Source of the DNA: JANQPD01 sp963715655
GTDB lineage: Bacteria; Bacteroidota; Bacteroidia; Flavobacteriales; Schleiferiaceae
Direction of reading: 5' to 3'
Length of the DNA: 64,000 nucleotides
Assembly (NCBI GenBank): GCA_963715655.1
Contig: OY970262.1
Span: 1,612,001 to 1,676,000 of the forward strand
Under the pieces are notes generated by a model that saw nothing but the letters and a program-made list of their open reading frames with translations, had not been told where the DNA came from and did not search any database. Numbering within the stretch: position 1 is the stretch's first letter; the number at the start of each line of letters is the position of its first letter. Of this stretch, positions 17,009 through 26,696 are shown in pieces. A program made the position numbers and the translations under genes.

Positions 17009-17920
17009 ATGAAACGCCTAAAATATATTTGGAGAGTTATTAAAAATACCGCCATCGGTTTTAATGACGATAACTGCTTTCGATACAGTGCTGCTTTATC
17101 TTTCTACACCTTATTTTCTATTGCTCCGGTGGTAATGATTGCCATTTATGTGGCAGGATTATTTGCTGATGATGCAGCTGTTCGTAATGAAATTACCACT
17201 CAATTTACCAATTTGATGGGCGAACAAGGAGCGGAAGGCATTATGATTTTAATGGAAAGTTTGCGTAGAGAAGACCAAAGCATTTTTTCCTTGATTTTAG
17301 GTTTAGGTATTTTACTTTTTTCGGCCACCAACATTTTTGTGCAAATACAAACCTCTTTTAATGAAATTTTTAAAGTGCGTGTAAGAGAGGGAAAAGGTGT
17401 AATTAAACTTTTGCTAGATAGGGCTATTTCCTTGGGAATGATTCTCAGCCTTGGCTTTATTATGATTATCACTTTAGTGCTAGATGCCCTTGTGGTAAGC
17501 TTTGTAGATAAATTGGGTGAGTATTTTTCTGACCTTAGTATTGGCTTAGCCGCTGTTGCCGAGTATATTATTATTTTAGGAATTGTTACCTGTGTTATTG
17601 CTGCTTTATTTAAAGTGTTACCCGATGTAATTGTATATAAAAAATATCTGTGGCGCTCTGCCTTTATAACAACCGTATTACTGTTAATAGGAAAATTTGG
17701 TATCGGTTGGTACATCGGTAATAGTAACTTGAGTCAATTGGGGGGCGCATCTTCGTCTGTAATTATTTTAATGCTTTGGGTATATTATACCTCCCTTATT
17801 TTGTTTGTGGGTGCAGAAATGATTCGCGCACAGCTTAGTATCGGCAAAAGAGAAATTACACCAAGCAAATACGCAGTGCGCGTAAAATCTGTAAAAATTG
17901 AAGAAGATGATGAGGCATGA
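17009..17920 (+). CDS. YihY/BrkB-family inner-membrane protein
   Basis: A 303-residue protein with six hydrophobic helices. The N-terminal region has NCFRYSAALSFYTLFSIAPV (about residues 22-41) and later QTSFNEIFKVRVREGKG (about 113-129), the diagnostic motifs of the YihY/virulence factor BrkB family. Despite an old annotation as RNase BN, the family consists of membrane proteins of uncertain, possibly transporter-like, function. The C-terminus is charged and cytoplasmic. Its last bases overlap the start of the topoisomerase gene, so it begins a four-gene operon. Confidence 0.9.
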   Translation: MKRLKYIWRVIKNTAIGFNDDNCFRYSAALSFYTLFSIAPVVMIAIYVAGLFADDAAVRNEITTQFTNLMGEQGAEGIMILMESLRREDQSIFSLILGLGILLFSATNIFVQIQTSFNEIFKVRVREGKGVIKLLLDRAISLGMILSLGFIMIITLVLDALVVSFVDKLGEYFSDLSIGLAAVAEYIIILGIVTCVIAALFKVLPDVIVYKKYLWRSAFITTVLLLIGKFGIGWYIGNSNLSQLGGASSSVIILMLWVYYTSLILFVGAEMIRAQLSIGKREITPSKYAVRVKSVKIEEDDEA

Positions 17921-18929
17921 TATACCAGAACATCTTGCCGAAGGGCACGTAAATGATTTTGACATTGTGCGCGTAAAAAAAGGCAATACGTTTAAATATT
18001 ATTTTAAAGATGATACAGCCGTACCTAAAAATCTGCAAAAGCAAGTGCAAGCCTATGGTGTGCCTAATACATGGACGGAAGTATGCTTGTGTAAAAATGG
18101 AGATACCCACATTTTAGCTTCAGGGTACGATGGTTCTGATAAGTTGCAATACCTGTATCATCCTGATTATTTGGAGTATAGGAACTCCCTTAAATTTTTA
18201 GAATTAAGTGATTTTGGACTTACGCTTCCGCGGATACGCAGAAAAATAAACCAGCATTTAAAAAGTGAAGAGTGGAACGAGGAAAAGTTGCTAGCACTAA
18301 TTGTTAAAATTTTGGACAAACATTACGTTAGAATTGGCACACGTGCTTATGCTAAAAAGAACAGCAGCTTTGGCTTAACCACCTTGCGTAAAAAACATCT
18401 CAACGAAACAGCACATGGCTTAAGCTTTGAATACATCGGCAAGAGCCACCAAAACAGAAAAATAGAGCTGCACGATACTGAATTAATAGAGCATATTAAA
18501 GAGGTGGTAGATTTCCCCGGATGGGAGATTTTTAGTTTTAAAAAAGGTGGAAAAAGCGTAAAAGCAAGTTCTAGCATGGTAAACGAATATATAAGAACTA
18601 TAAGTAAATCGGAATTTAGTGCCAAAACTTTTAGAACGTGGGGCGGAACAAGTTCAGCGGTAAAATTGCATGCTAAGGCGCAAAGTATTGTTGCTAAAAA
18701 CACGCGTAAAGAATTAGGCGCTACTTTGGTGCAATTGGTTTCAGAGCGCTTAGGCAATACACCTAGCATTTGTAAGCAATATTACATTCACCCCCAAGTA
18801 TTAGAAGCAACATTGCAACCAAATTTTAATACTAAGCCAAAAAAGGGCGGTACGTTTGATAAAAATTATCTGAACAAATCAGAACAAAGAACTTTAGAAA
18901 TACTTAATGCAGTAAACAGTATTACATGA
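17907..18929 (+). CDS. DNA topoisomerase IB (poxvirus/bacterial type)
   Basis: The protein relaxes supercoiled DNA through a 3'-phosphotyrosine intermediate. I see the catalytic-domain blocks KLLALIVKILDKHYVRIG, SFGLTTLRKKHL and FRTWGGTSSAV, and near the C-terminus LGNTPSICKQYYIHP, in which the second Tyr (about residue 293 from this start) is the expected nucleophile. Length (about 340) is normal for the bacterial family. The frame opens at TTG 17898, but two ATGs at 17907 and 17910 are better starts; either way it overlaps brkB by 11-14 bases. It overlaps nhaA by ATGA. Type IB enzymes are accessory in bacteria, and their presence is patchy. Confidence 0.9.
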   Translation: MMRHDIPEHLAEGHVNDFDIVRVKKGNTFKYYFKDDTAVPKNLQKQVQAYGVPNTWTEVCLCKNGDTHILASGYDGSDKLQYLYHPDYLEYRNSLKFLELSDFGLTLPRIRRKINQHLKSEEWNEEKLLALIVKILDKHYVRIGTRAYAKKNSSFGLTTLRKKHLNETAHGLSFEYIGKSHQNRKIELHDTELIEHIKEVVDFPGWEIFSFKKGGKSVKASSSMVNEYIRTISKSEFSAKTFRTWGGTSSAVKLHAKAQSIVAKNTRKELGATLVQLVSERLGNTPSICKQYYIHPQVLEATLQPNFNTKPKKGGTFDKNYLNKSEQRTLEILNAVNSIT

Positions 18930-20257
18930 CGGTTTCAAAAAAACCCATTGATTATATTCTTAACCCAATCTCACGTGTATTGAATAACGAATCTGCCGTG
19001 GGCATACTTCTATTTTTGAGTGCGTTAGCCGCCATGATTGTGGCAAATAGTAGTTGGGGAGCAGAATGGTATCATACTTTTTGGGAGAAGGAAATTTTGT
19101 TGAGTTTTGAAGATAGAGAGTTAAAATTAAACCTACATCTATTTATCAACGATGGCTTAATGGCCATTTTCTTTTTTTTAGTAGGCTTAGAAATTAAGCG
19201 CGAGTTTATAAGTGGAGAACTAAGCCAATGGCGCAAAGCTGCTTTACCCATTGGTGCTGCCATAGGTGGTATGGTTTTGCCGGCATTAATTTTTGTGCTT
19301 TTTGCCACCGGTGAAGAGCAGGGAGGCTGGGGTATTCCTATGGCTACTGATATTGCTTTTACCCTTGGCCTTTTAAACTTGGTGCGCAATCGTATTTACA
19401 AATCGGTAAAGGTGTTTGTTACATCCCTTGCGGTGGTAGATGATATTGGTGCGGTGTTGGTTATTGCGTTTTTTTACACCAGTAATTTAGAACCCACTTC
19501 CTTATACATTGCCGGTGGTGCTTGGGCCTTTTTAATGTTGGCTAATTGGTTGGGCGTACGTTCCGTATTTTTCTACACGTTTATTGGCATCAGTGTAATT
19601 TGGATTAGCTTTTTCTACTCAGGTATTCACCCAACTATTGCCGGTATTTTGTTGGCATTTACCATACCTGCCAATACCAGAATTACCAAAAATCAGTTTT
19701 CACAACGGGTGGAAAAAATTTACAATCGTTACCTGCGGATGGACAGTCTTAGCCCAATTTACAATACCGATGATGAAGATAAAATGCTCAAAGACATGAG
19801 TAAAACAGGTGCATTGGCTCGTTCACCCTTACAAAAAGCAGAAAATATGCTGCACACTTTGGTTTACTTTATAATAATGCCGCTTTTTGCTTTTTCTAAC
19901 GCAGGTGTAAAAATTGGCAGTAACTTTTTAGAGATATTAATCTCGCCTATTAGTCTTGGAATCATTTTCGGTTTATTGGTAGGAAAGTTTGTAGGTATTA
20001 GCTTATTCTCACGCATTTTAGTAGCGGTTGGTTTGGCCGAATTGCCCACCAACGGAACTTGGCGACAGGTATATGGCGTGGCAATTTTAGCGGGTATTGG
20101 GTTTACCATGAGTTTATTTATAGCCGAATTGGCATACCGTAAAGAAATTTACATTGCCGAAGCCAAAGCAGCCGTAATAGTAGCGAGTTTTCTGGCGGCT
20201 GTAATTGGTTTGCTCGTAATAAAATTTACTAATAAAGAGAAACCAGAACATTTATGA
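18926..20257 (+). CDS. nhaA: Na+/H+ antiporter NhaA
   Basis: A 443-residue protein with about twelve hydrophobic segments. Conserved NhaA blocks are present: NDGLMAIFFFLVGLEIKREF near residues 70-89, PMATDIAFTLGLLNL, and VVDDIGAVLVIAFFYT with the paired aspartates required for Na+ and H+ exchange. It would expel sodium in return for protons at alkaline pH. The start ATGA overlaps the topoisomerase stop, and the ATG of the nitroreductase gene at 20254 overlaps its own stop (ATGATGC), so translation is coupled. A hydrophilic insert of about 45 residues in the middle (near 265-310) is longer than in E. coli NhaA but is seen in Bacteroidota homologues. Confidence 0.93.
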   Translation: MTVSKKPIDYILNPISRVLNNESAVGILLFLSALAAMIVANSSWGAEWYHTFWEKEILLSFEDRELKLNLHLFINDGLMAIFFFLVGLEIKREFISGELSQWRKAALPIGAAIGGMVLPALIFVLFATGEEQGGWGIPMATDIAFTLGLLNLVRNRIYKSVKVFVTSLAVVDDIGAVLVIAFFYTSNLEPTSLYIAGGAWAFLMLANWLGVRSVFFYTFIGISVIWISFFYSGIHPTIAGILLAFTIPANTRITKNQFSQRVEKIYNRYLRMDSLSPIYNTDDEDKMLKDMSKTGALARSPLQKAENMLHTLVYFIIMPLFAFSNAGVKIGSNFLEILISPISLGIIFGLLVGKFVGISLFSRILVAVGLAELPTNGTWRQVYGVAILAGIGFTMSLFIAELAYRKEIYIAEAKAAVIVASFLAAVIGLLVIKFTNKEKPEHL

Positions 20258-20904
20258 TGCAAGAGAAACGAGCCCTTACCGACCATACAATTATTCCCGA
20301 ATTAGCCAATAGATGGAGCCCACGCGCTTTTGCCGATAAACCCGTAGAGGAGGATAAGTTATTGCAATTATTAGAAGCAGCCAGGTGGGCAGCTAGCAGT
20401 AATAATGAGCAGCCTTGGAGGTTTTTTGTGGGGAGGAAAGGAGAAGGGGAAAAGAAACAGAAAGGTGATAATAATTTTTATGACACCTTACATGAAGGTT
20501 TAAATCAATGGAATAAAAAGTGGACTTGGACAGCACCGGTGTTGTGCGTAACCATTGCTAAAAAACAGTTTACCAAAAATGGAGAGGTGAACAAACACGC
20601 TTGGCACGATGTAGGTTTGGCTATGGGCAATTTATCGGCACAAGCCACCCACATGGGTTTGTACTTACACCAAATGGCGGGCATTGAAGCCGATTATTTA
20701 TACGAAGCCTTGCAAATACCCAAAGAGGAATATGATGTAGTAAGCATGTTTGCCTTGGGGTATCAAGATGAAACACGTTTAAACGCACTAGACGACCGTT
20801 ACCGTGAGCCGGAAGAAAGTATCCGCAGCCGAAAGGCTTTAAGCGAAATAGTATTTGAAACACAATTTGGCTTAACACCCGATTGGATTTCCCAAAAAAA
20901 ATAA
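20254..20904 (+). CDS. Nitroreductase-family FMN oxidoreductase
   Basis: A 216-residue protein. RWSPRAFADKPVEEDKL (about residues 17-33), LEAARWAASSNNEQPWRF (about 40-57) and later AMGNLSAQATHMGLYLHQM are the classical nitroreductase-fold FMN-binding blocks. It would use NAD(P)H to reduce nitro compounds, quinones or similar acceptors; the true substrate is unknown. It is the last gene of the brkB-topIB-nhaA unit, overlapping nhaA by 4 bases. No signal peptide, so cytoplasmic. Confidence 0.88.
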   Translation: MMQEKRALTDHTIIPELANRWSPRAFADKPVEEDKLLQLLEAARWAASSNNEQPWRFFVGRKGEGEKKQKGDNNFYDTLHEGLNQWNKKWTWTAPVLCVTIAKKQFTKNGEVNKHAWHDVGLAMGNLSAQATHMGLYLHQMAGIEADYLYEALQIPKEEYDVVSMFALGYQDETRLNALDDRYREPEESIRSRKALSEIVFETQFGLTPDWISQKK

Positions 20905-20926
20905 AAGCGATAAACCCTTTTAAATA

Positions 20927-20958
20927 TTGTGGCGACACGGCTTTATCTATTATTTTCG
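20927..20958 (+). promoter_or_regulatory. Promoter of sucD
   Basis: TTG at 20927-20929 and TATTTTCG at 20951-20958 (seven of eight matches to TAnnTTTG) are separated by 21 bases, close to the Bacteroidota sigma-factor consensus. It is 39 bases before the ATG. Confidence 0.6.
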
Positions 20959-20997
20959 CCATCAGATTTTTAAATTTTTCAACTAGCAGTATAACGT

Positions 20998-21867
20998 ATG
21001 AGCGTATTAGTAAATAGCAACTCAAAAGTAATTGTACAGGGCTTCACAGGAAGCGAAGGAAGTTTCCATGCCGGACAAATGATAGAGTACGGAACCAATG
21101 TAGTAGGTGGTGTTACACCCGGAAAAGGTGGACAAACGCACTTAGATCGTCCGGTTTTTAATACCGTAAGTGAAGCAGTTGAAAAAGCGGGAGCAGATGT
21201 TTCCATCATTTTTGTGCCACCGGCTTTTGCCGCTGACGCAATTATGGAAGCTGCCGAAGCTGGTATAAAAGTAATCATCACTATTACCGAAGGTATTCCT
21301 GTAAAGGATATGGTAATGGTAAAAGAATATTTAGCTGATAAAGATGTACACATGATTGGGCCAAACTGCCCGGGTGTGATGACGGCTGGAGAAGCTAAAG
21401 TGGGTATTATGCCCGGTTTTATTTTCAAAAAAGGTAGAATAGGCGTGGTGTCTAAATCAGGTACGCTTACTTATGAAGCAGTAGATCAGTTAACCAAAGC
21501 AGGTTTAGGACAAAGCACTGCCATTGGTATTGGTGGCGACCCAATTATTGGTACTTCTATGCAACAAGCAGTAGAGCTGTTGATGAACGATCCAGAGACA
21601 GACGGAATTGTAATGATTGGTGAGATTGGCGGCCAAATGGAGCCAGATGCTGCCCGTTGGATTAAGGAGCACGGCACAAAACCGGTAGTAGGCTTTATAG
21701 CTGGAGAAACTGCGCCTGTTGGTCGTACTATGGGACATGCCGGAGCCATTGTAGGTGGAGATGATGACACCGCACAAGCCAAAAAAGCTATCTTGAGAGA
21801 ATGTGGTGTACACGTGGTAGATTCTCCTGCAACCATTGGTGAAAGAATGAAAGAATTGATTGGATAG
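20998..21867 (+). CDS. sucD: Succinyl-CoA synthetase subunit alpha
   Basis: A 289-residue enzyme subunit of the TCA cycle that, together with the beta subunit SucC, makes succinate, CoA and ATP or GTP from succinyl-CoA. The N-terminus has the CoA-binding Rossmann motif VQGFTGSEGSFHAGQMIEYG, then IMIEAAEAGIKVI-like helices, PNCPGVMT and GIVSKSGTLTYEA-like blocks. The phosphorylated histidine is in MGHAGAIVGG, at about residue 247. Full length. It is monocistronic here, with sucC elsewhere, and closed by a strong terminator. Confidence 0.96.
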   Translation: MSVLVNSNSKVIVQGFTGSEGSFHAGQMIEYGTNVVGGVTPGKGGQTHLDRPVFNTVSEAVEKAGADVSIIFVPPAFAADAIMEAAEAGIKVIITITEGIPVKDMVMVKEYLADKDVHMIGPNCPGVMTAGEAKVGIMPGFIFKKGRIGVVSKSGTLTYEAVDQLTKAGLGQSTAIGIGGDPIIGTSMQQAVELLMNDPETDGIVMIGEIGGQMEPDAARWIKEHGTKPVVGFIAGETAPVGRTMGHAGAIVGGDDDTAQAKKAILRECGVHVVDSPATIGERMKELIG

Positions 21868-21890
21868 TACTTAGAAGATTTATAAAATTA

Positions 21891-21928
21891 AAAATCCCGC
21901 TTGGCAAGGTTGCCGAGCGGGATTTTTT
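21891..21928 (+). terminator. Rho-independent terminator of sucD
   Basis: AAATCCCGCTTGGCAA pairs with TTGCCGAGCGGGATTT with one T-G pair, followed by T residues. It separates core metabolism from the defence island to the right. Confidence 0.9.
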
Positions 21929-21969
21929 TGTGGGGGGAAGTGTTTAATTTATTGAGCAGAGAGTTTTGA

Positions 21970-21977
21970 TATATTTG
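21970..21977 (+). promoter_or_regulatory. TAnnTTTG box upstream of the SIR2-herA pair
   Basis: TATATTTG fits the -7 consensus exactly and lies 89 bases before the SIR2 ATG; a TTG at about 21953 is too close to be a good -33 element. Likely promoter of the defence operon. Confidence 0.45.
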
Positions 21978-22066
21978 GAGTCAATGAAACGTAGTACAAA
22001 TTTATTTGATATTAAAATTGTGACTAATGTCGATAAAAACGTAATCAAATAGTAATATCAAATTTA

Positions 22067-23521
22067 ATGACACATTTTGACCCAGCAAAAAACAAAGTTC
22101 TCTTTGGAAGTACAGATAAGTTAGCTGATTGGATAGCTGAAGATTTAGACCAAGGTAAAATCATTGATAAAATCAAGTTAATGCTCAAAAATTACCTTGA
22201 ATTAGACAATGTTAGTTTTTTGTTTGGTTCAGGTACGTCAATTTATTTGGGAGCAGTTGCAATCAGAAATTTCCCTATAGAAGTAGAGGATTACATAAAA
22301 GAACAAGACCCTGAAGGAACAGGGATATATTCTCATTTCATTTTCGTGATTAAACAACTTCAAGGTGAATTATTGAAATACGGAAAAGAGAATCTAATAG
22401 GAGATACTCAAACCTTTGAAGACAAAAGAAAGTGGAAATTTGAAATTGTAGATGATGTCGTTCGTGATATTGAATCAAAGGAAATAGCTATTGAATATGA
22501 AAAGGTTTTAAATTTCTTAATCGCTACAGACTTTGTTTTTAATGAAGATAAAAGCAAAGTAAGAACAGATAAGTATGCTGAATTAATTACTGCTATTAAA
22601 GAGGGATTATTCAATGTATGTAACTTAGAAAATAGACCTGTTTCTAAAACGATAATCGACAGAAAAAAAGGGAGCCAGTTCCCAAAAGAAATTGCACAAG
22701 GTGAATTACTTGAATCAAGAAGTAAGTATATTTTTCATGAAAAATTCTTAAAGGCTCTCCTTCAAAGACCTTTGAATTTGAGGCGAGCAAATATTTTTAC
22801 GGCTAATTATGACTTAGCTTTTTAATACGCTTTTGATAAACTAGGGGTTCATTACATAGACGGTTTTTCAGGATTTCATAAAAGGTTCTTTAAACCAGAA
22901 ACGTTTGAATACGATATTTTTTACCCTGGTTCTACCACTTCAGGTAAAGTTCAAAGAATCGAAAAAGTAGTAAGGTATTACAAATTACATGGTTCATTAT
23001 CTTGGGTCAATTCTGAATCAAGGGACGCAAACAACTTATATGGTATTGAGGAGAAATCGCTAGAACTAATAGAATCTCAAAAGAAAAAGGGAGAAATTAT
23101 TATCTATCCCTCAGCTGTAAAAAAGTCGTACACACTTGACCTTCCATATTCTGAACTATTTAGACAATTTGCTTCAACCATAACTCAATCTCAATCTGTG
23201 CTTGTTACAGTTGGGTATTCATTTGGTGACGACCATTTTAACGATATTATCTATCAGGCATTATCAAACCCTACTTTCACTCTTATTGTCATCGACTTTC
23301 AAGGTACAAGAAACGAATACATCAAAAATCTGAAAGAACTTAACGACCCTCGAATCATAATACTTGAAGGAGAATTTTTTGGTGACTTCCTGACTTTTGC
23401 GGACACTCTGATGCCTAACTTCAACAATATTGACAATAACGAAAATGTTGCAAATACTTTGAATGAGCTTTTAAGCTCTAAAGCTTCTAATATTAAACCT
23501 ACTAAAGACGCAGAAGCATGA
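22067..23521 (+). pseudogene. SIR2-domain NADase of a SIR2-HerA defence pair, interrupted by in-frame TAA
   Basis: The frame from ATG 22067 is open to 23521 (484 codons before the terminal TGA) except for one TAA at 22823-22825, codon 253. Both sides belong to one SIR2-like protein: GSGTS at residues 54-58 (NAD-binding loop), ANYDLAF at 246-252 just before the stop, YAFDKLGVHYIDGF just after it, the predicted catalytic His in LHGSLSWVN (about 308), and LVTVGYSFGDDHFND at about 378-392. A single base change, such as GAA to TAA, explains the break. Such proteins deplete NAD+ during phage infection together with HerA. The end overlaps herA by ATGA. The product as read would be a 252-residue truncation lacking the catalytic His. 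Readthrough or a sequencing error remain possible. Confidence 0.8.
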
Positions 23522-25656
23522 GTGAAAGAAGCATTGGTAAAGTAATTTCTGTTGACAGTTTTAGAGCCTATATAAGACTTGATGATGATTTGAAAAGTCT
23601 TTACAAGAGTGGCTATGAAGATATTTTTGAAGTTGCTAGAATTAACTCTTACGTTATTATTCCAATTGGGTCAGATAAAATTGTAGCAATGGTTACAAGT
23701 GTCAGAGCAATTGATGAGACAGAAATTGGAAAAAATAAAGAAGCAATATTTTTAACTAAATCCGCAAGGTATTTGGTGGCAACAATGATTGGAACTATTG
23801 AGAATAGTGGAAAATATATACAAGGAGTATACAATTACCCCATCCTCGACAATCCAGTTTGGTATGTAACAAGTCAAGACTTAGATAATATTTTTGACCA
23901 AAAGAAAAATTCAGAGGAAATAAATTTTGAAGAAGATTACTATTTACCTATTGGAACATCTCCATCCTTTACTGATTATAAAATCAAGATAAACCCAGAT
24001 AAATTTTTCGGTAAACATGCAGCAATATTGGGTAACACAGGTTCTGGAAAATCCTGCACGTTTGCATCTATTATTCAGAGTATGTTCGATTTTGATTACG
24101 ATGGGAAGAAACTACAAAATGCCCATGTCATAATATTTGACACCAATGGAGAATACAAACAAGCATTTCAAGGGACTAAAGAATCCCCTTATAAAAACCT
24201 TGAACTAGTAAATCCATTCCATGTAGATAAAGACGGAATGAAAGTTCCATTTTGGTTCATGAACTTTGCTGATTATGATTACTTATTTGAGCCAACATCG
24301 GGAACACAAGCTCCTGTGTTCAAAAGAGCTTTAGGACTAGCAAAAAACCAAAAAGAAGTTGGTGAGAAACCCATTCTCGACAAGTTCACGGAAAGAGGTG
24401 TACTTAATCTATTTGATGCTTCCCCAGACGATATTAAGAAGAAGAAATGCTCCCAAAATTATGGGAATTGGATATATAAGGCCGACAATGAAATTATTGG
24501 CTTAGCAAATTCAATTATTCCAGACGGTAATCAACTTTTAACTGATATCCAAAATGCTCTGTTAACACTCGGAGCAGACAACAATATTGCGAATGAGAAA
24601 GATGCTTTAGAAGAATTAGAAACTAAATATTTAGAATACTCTAGTTCACAAAATGTTGAGCAAATAGCAATTGAAAAAAATATTGACTTGCCAATTTGGT
24701 TTAATTTTCAAGACTTAATAACGAGATTTTTTGACGAAGCAATCAATGAACAAGAGAATTCAGGAAATAGGTTAAGGGAGTTTGTTTCTACTCTTAGATT
24801 AAGATTGCAATCATATTTAGGTGATGAACGGATTTCACAGCCTCTGCTCTTAAATCAACCAGAAGAAATTCTAAATGCTTTGGCAAAATTCATTGCTTTC
24901 ATTCTAGGTGATTTTTGCAAAGTTTATAAAAATGAAGAGACTGACCTGTTTACTGATTTTTATAAGAAACAGTTAGGTAAAGAAGAAATTGAAAAACTTG
25001 GTGAAGACAAGCCAAGTCAAGTCACAATTATTGACATGTCTTTATTGCCTTATGAAGTTTTAGAAACAATCACAGGTTTAATAGGTCGACTTATTTTAGA
25101 CTTTGTATCTCGTTTTCCTGAAAGTGACAGAGGTAAGCTCCCAATGGTTATCGCCTTAGAAGAAGCACAAAATTACATTCCAGAGAAGAATAGAGGTGAT
25201 AGAGAGTCAATAGCTAAAAAGGTCTTTGAACGAATTGCGAGAGAAGGACGAAAATATGGTATTTCATTACTTGTTTCTAGTCAACGACCGTCTGAATTAT
25301 CAAAGACTGTATTATCACAATGCAATTCTTTCATTATTCATAGGCTACAAAACCCAGAAGACCAAAAATATGTCCGACAATTAGTTTCTGCCGCCAATGA
25401 AGATATTTTGCAACAATTGCCAATTTTACCACAACAGCATGTTGTAATTATGGGTGACGCAGTTAGAACTCCTGTACAAGCGAGAATGAACAATGCAAAT
25501 CCAAGACCAAATAGTAATAATCCAAGATTCATAGAAAATTGGACAATGGACTTACCAGGAAACTTTCCGAACTATGAAAAAATTGCTGAGGCATGGGAAA
25601 AAGGTGAAAAATACAAACCTGCTGATGAAGAACCTGAGATTCAACAAGAAGAGTGA
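23518..25656 (+). CDS. HerA-type ATPase of the SIR2-HerA defence system
   Basis: A 712-residue hexameric-type translocase. The N-terminal HAS-barrel-like region (about 1-110) precedes Walker A GNTGSGKS at 172-179 and Walker B around VIALEEAQNYIP (about 544-555), followed by the arginine-rich FERIAREGRKYGISLLVSSQ block and the sensor-like SQCNSFIIHRLQNPED. The long insert between the Walker motifs is typical of HerA/DUF87 proteins. In SIR2-HerA systems the ATPase scaffolds the NADase and may also act on DNA. It overlaps the SIR2 gene by 4 bases. It appears intact and full length although its partner is interrupted, so the loss is probably recent. Confidence 0.88.
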   Translation: MSERSIGKVISVDSFRAYIRLDDDLKSLYKSGYEDIFEVARINSYVIIPIGSDKIVAMVTSVRAIDETEIGKNKEAIFLTKSARYLVATMIGTIENSGKYIQGVYNYPILDNPVWYVTSQDLDNIFDQKKNSEEINFEEDYYLPIGTSPSFTDYKIKINPDKFFGKHAAILGNTGSGKSCTFASIIQSMFDFDYDGKKLQNAHVIIFDTNGEYKQAFQGTKESPYKNLELVNPFHVDKDGMKVPFWFMNFADYDYLFEPTSGTQAPVFKRALGLAKNQKEVGEKPILDKFTERGVLNLFDASPDDIKKKKCSQNYGNWIYKADNEIIGLANSIIPDGNQLLTDIQNALLTLGADNNIANEKDALEELETKYLEYSSSQNVEQIAIEKNIDLPIWFNFQDLITRFFDEAINEQENSGNRLREFVSTLRLRLQSYLGDERISQPLLLNQPEEILNALAKFIAFILGDFCKVYKNEETDLFTDFYKKQLGKEEIEKLGEDKPSQVTIIDMSLLPYEVLETITGLIGRLILDFVSRFPESDRGKLPMVIALEEAQNYIPEKNRGDRESIAKKVFERIAREGRKYGISLLVSSQRPSELSKTVLSQCNSFIIHRLQNPEDQKYVRQLVSAANEDILQQLPILPQQHVVIMGDAVRTPVQARMNNANPRPNSNNPRFIENWTMDLPGNFPNYEKIAEAWEKGEKYKPADEEPEIQQEE

Positions 25657-25682
25657 AGCACGAAAGTACAACTTCCCTAATT

Positions 25683-25711
25683 GCGGATACTTATTTATAA
25701 TAAGCGTCCGC
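25683..25711 (+). other. Strong hairpin 3' of herA
   Basis: GCGGATACTTATT pairs with AATAAGCGTCCGC over 13 positions with one mismatch and one T-G, with a 3-base loop. There is no T-run after it, so it is not a typical terminator; it may be a 3'-end stabiliser or a trace of insertion. Confidence 0.5.
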
Positions 25712-25874
25712 TAAAGATATACAGAGTTGAAAATCCCGCAGGGCATATGTTAACTGGTTTTTTTGCTGATGCATAGTACCTACTTCATTTAGAACAGGGT
25801 TTCTGATATATTAGAGGTATAAAATAGTGTTGTGTTTATAAATTTTTTGTTTAATCTAAAACTTCTAAATCCGA

Positions 25875-26696
25875 TTGAAACAAATAGAAAAGGATTACAT
25901 AGACGAGCGTGCTTTATTTGATATTGTTTTACAAACAACCGCTTTAATATCATTAAACCAGCATGGAATTCAAACTGATGGGAGAGGAATTAGAGGAATG
26001 AAAATTTTTACAAAGCAAACTCTAGCAGGAATATCTTTAGAAAAAATTCTCCCAAAACAAAATTTTTTAAATAATGAAAAAGAAGATTTTTGGGATACTT
26101 CATCAATTGCTTCCTTATCAAGGAATATTGAGGAGGGTTTCTTGTCACTACACTTTTTTGGGCTTGAACAGGTAAGTGAAGAGGAAGCCGAACTTAGGTT
26201 CTTTTTACTACAACTTCATCGCAACGTTGAATGGTATAGTCTTCGGATATCAGAAAATCCATGTGACCCAGAATTAAATCAGTTCAAACTAGGCATTGCT
26301 GAACAAAAGCATAGGATCAAGAATCATCCTTATTTATTAAAATTAACTGTAGAGCAACGTAATAAAGCTTTGAGAGGTCATGAAATTTACAAAACCAAAG
26401 CTAATTTTGAAAGCGAACTTGAAGTTTGTCAAAACCTAAGGAACACATATAGACTACTTTCTAACTTGGTACATCCATTACCATTATCAATAGAGCGAAT
26501 TGACAATGAAAAAGGCAGAGGCATTAGAAATGAAATGGATATGCATTACTGCATGATGTCAATGATGTTAGCAAGAAGATATTTAGCTGCTTCAACAGTT
26601 GGAATAGTTGATCATTTTCCAAGTTTGTTAGAGAAACAATTTGAGAAGGAAATAGATATCATTAGACCCTTACAAATGAAAGGATTTGCTAAATGA
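25875..26696 (+). CDS. Uncharacterised protein, DUF5677-like, in the defence island
   Basis: A 273-residue protein beginning at TTG 25875 (LKQIEKDYIDERALFD); no ATG exists in frame before residue 40, so TTG is the best start. It is helical and hydrophilic. The C-terminal half contains LRNTYRLLSNLVHPLPLSI (about 193-211) followed by MMSMMLARRYLAAST, which resembles the helical DUF5677 fold. No catalytic motif recognised. It lies 218 bases after herA on the same strand and 413 bases before the convergent AraC gene, and shares the accessory location. Whether it belongs functionally to SIR2-HerA is unknown. Confidence 0.55.
   Translation: MKQIEKDYIDERALFDIVLQTTALISLNQHGIQTDGRGIRGMKIFTKQTLAGISLEKILPKQNFLNNEKEDFWDTSSIASLSRNIEEGFLSLHFFGLEQVSEEEAELRFFLLQLHRNVEWYSLRISENPCDPELNQFKLGIAEQKHRIKNHPYLLKLTVEQRNKALRGHEIYKTKANFESELEVCQNLRNTYRLLSNLVHPLPLSIERIDNEKGRGIRNEMDMHYCMMSMMLARRYLAASTVGIVDHFPSLLEKQFEKEIDIIRPLQMKGFAK

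Noticed and set aside
17200..17715. 171-codon antisense frame inside brkB
   Set aside because: Shadow of a conserved membrane protein; low-complexity Ile and Lys composition.
25683..25711. Terminator for herA
   Set aside because: Good stem but no T-tract, so I list it only as a hairpin.
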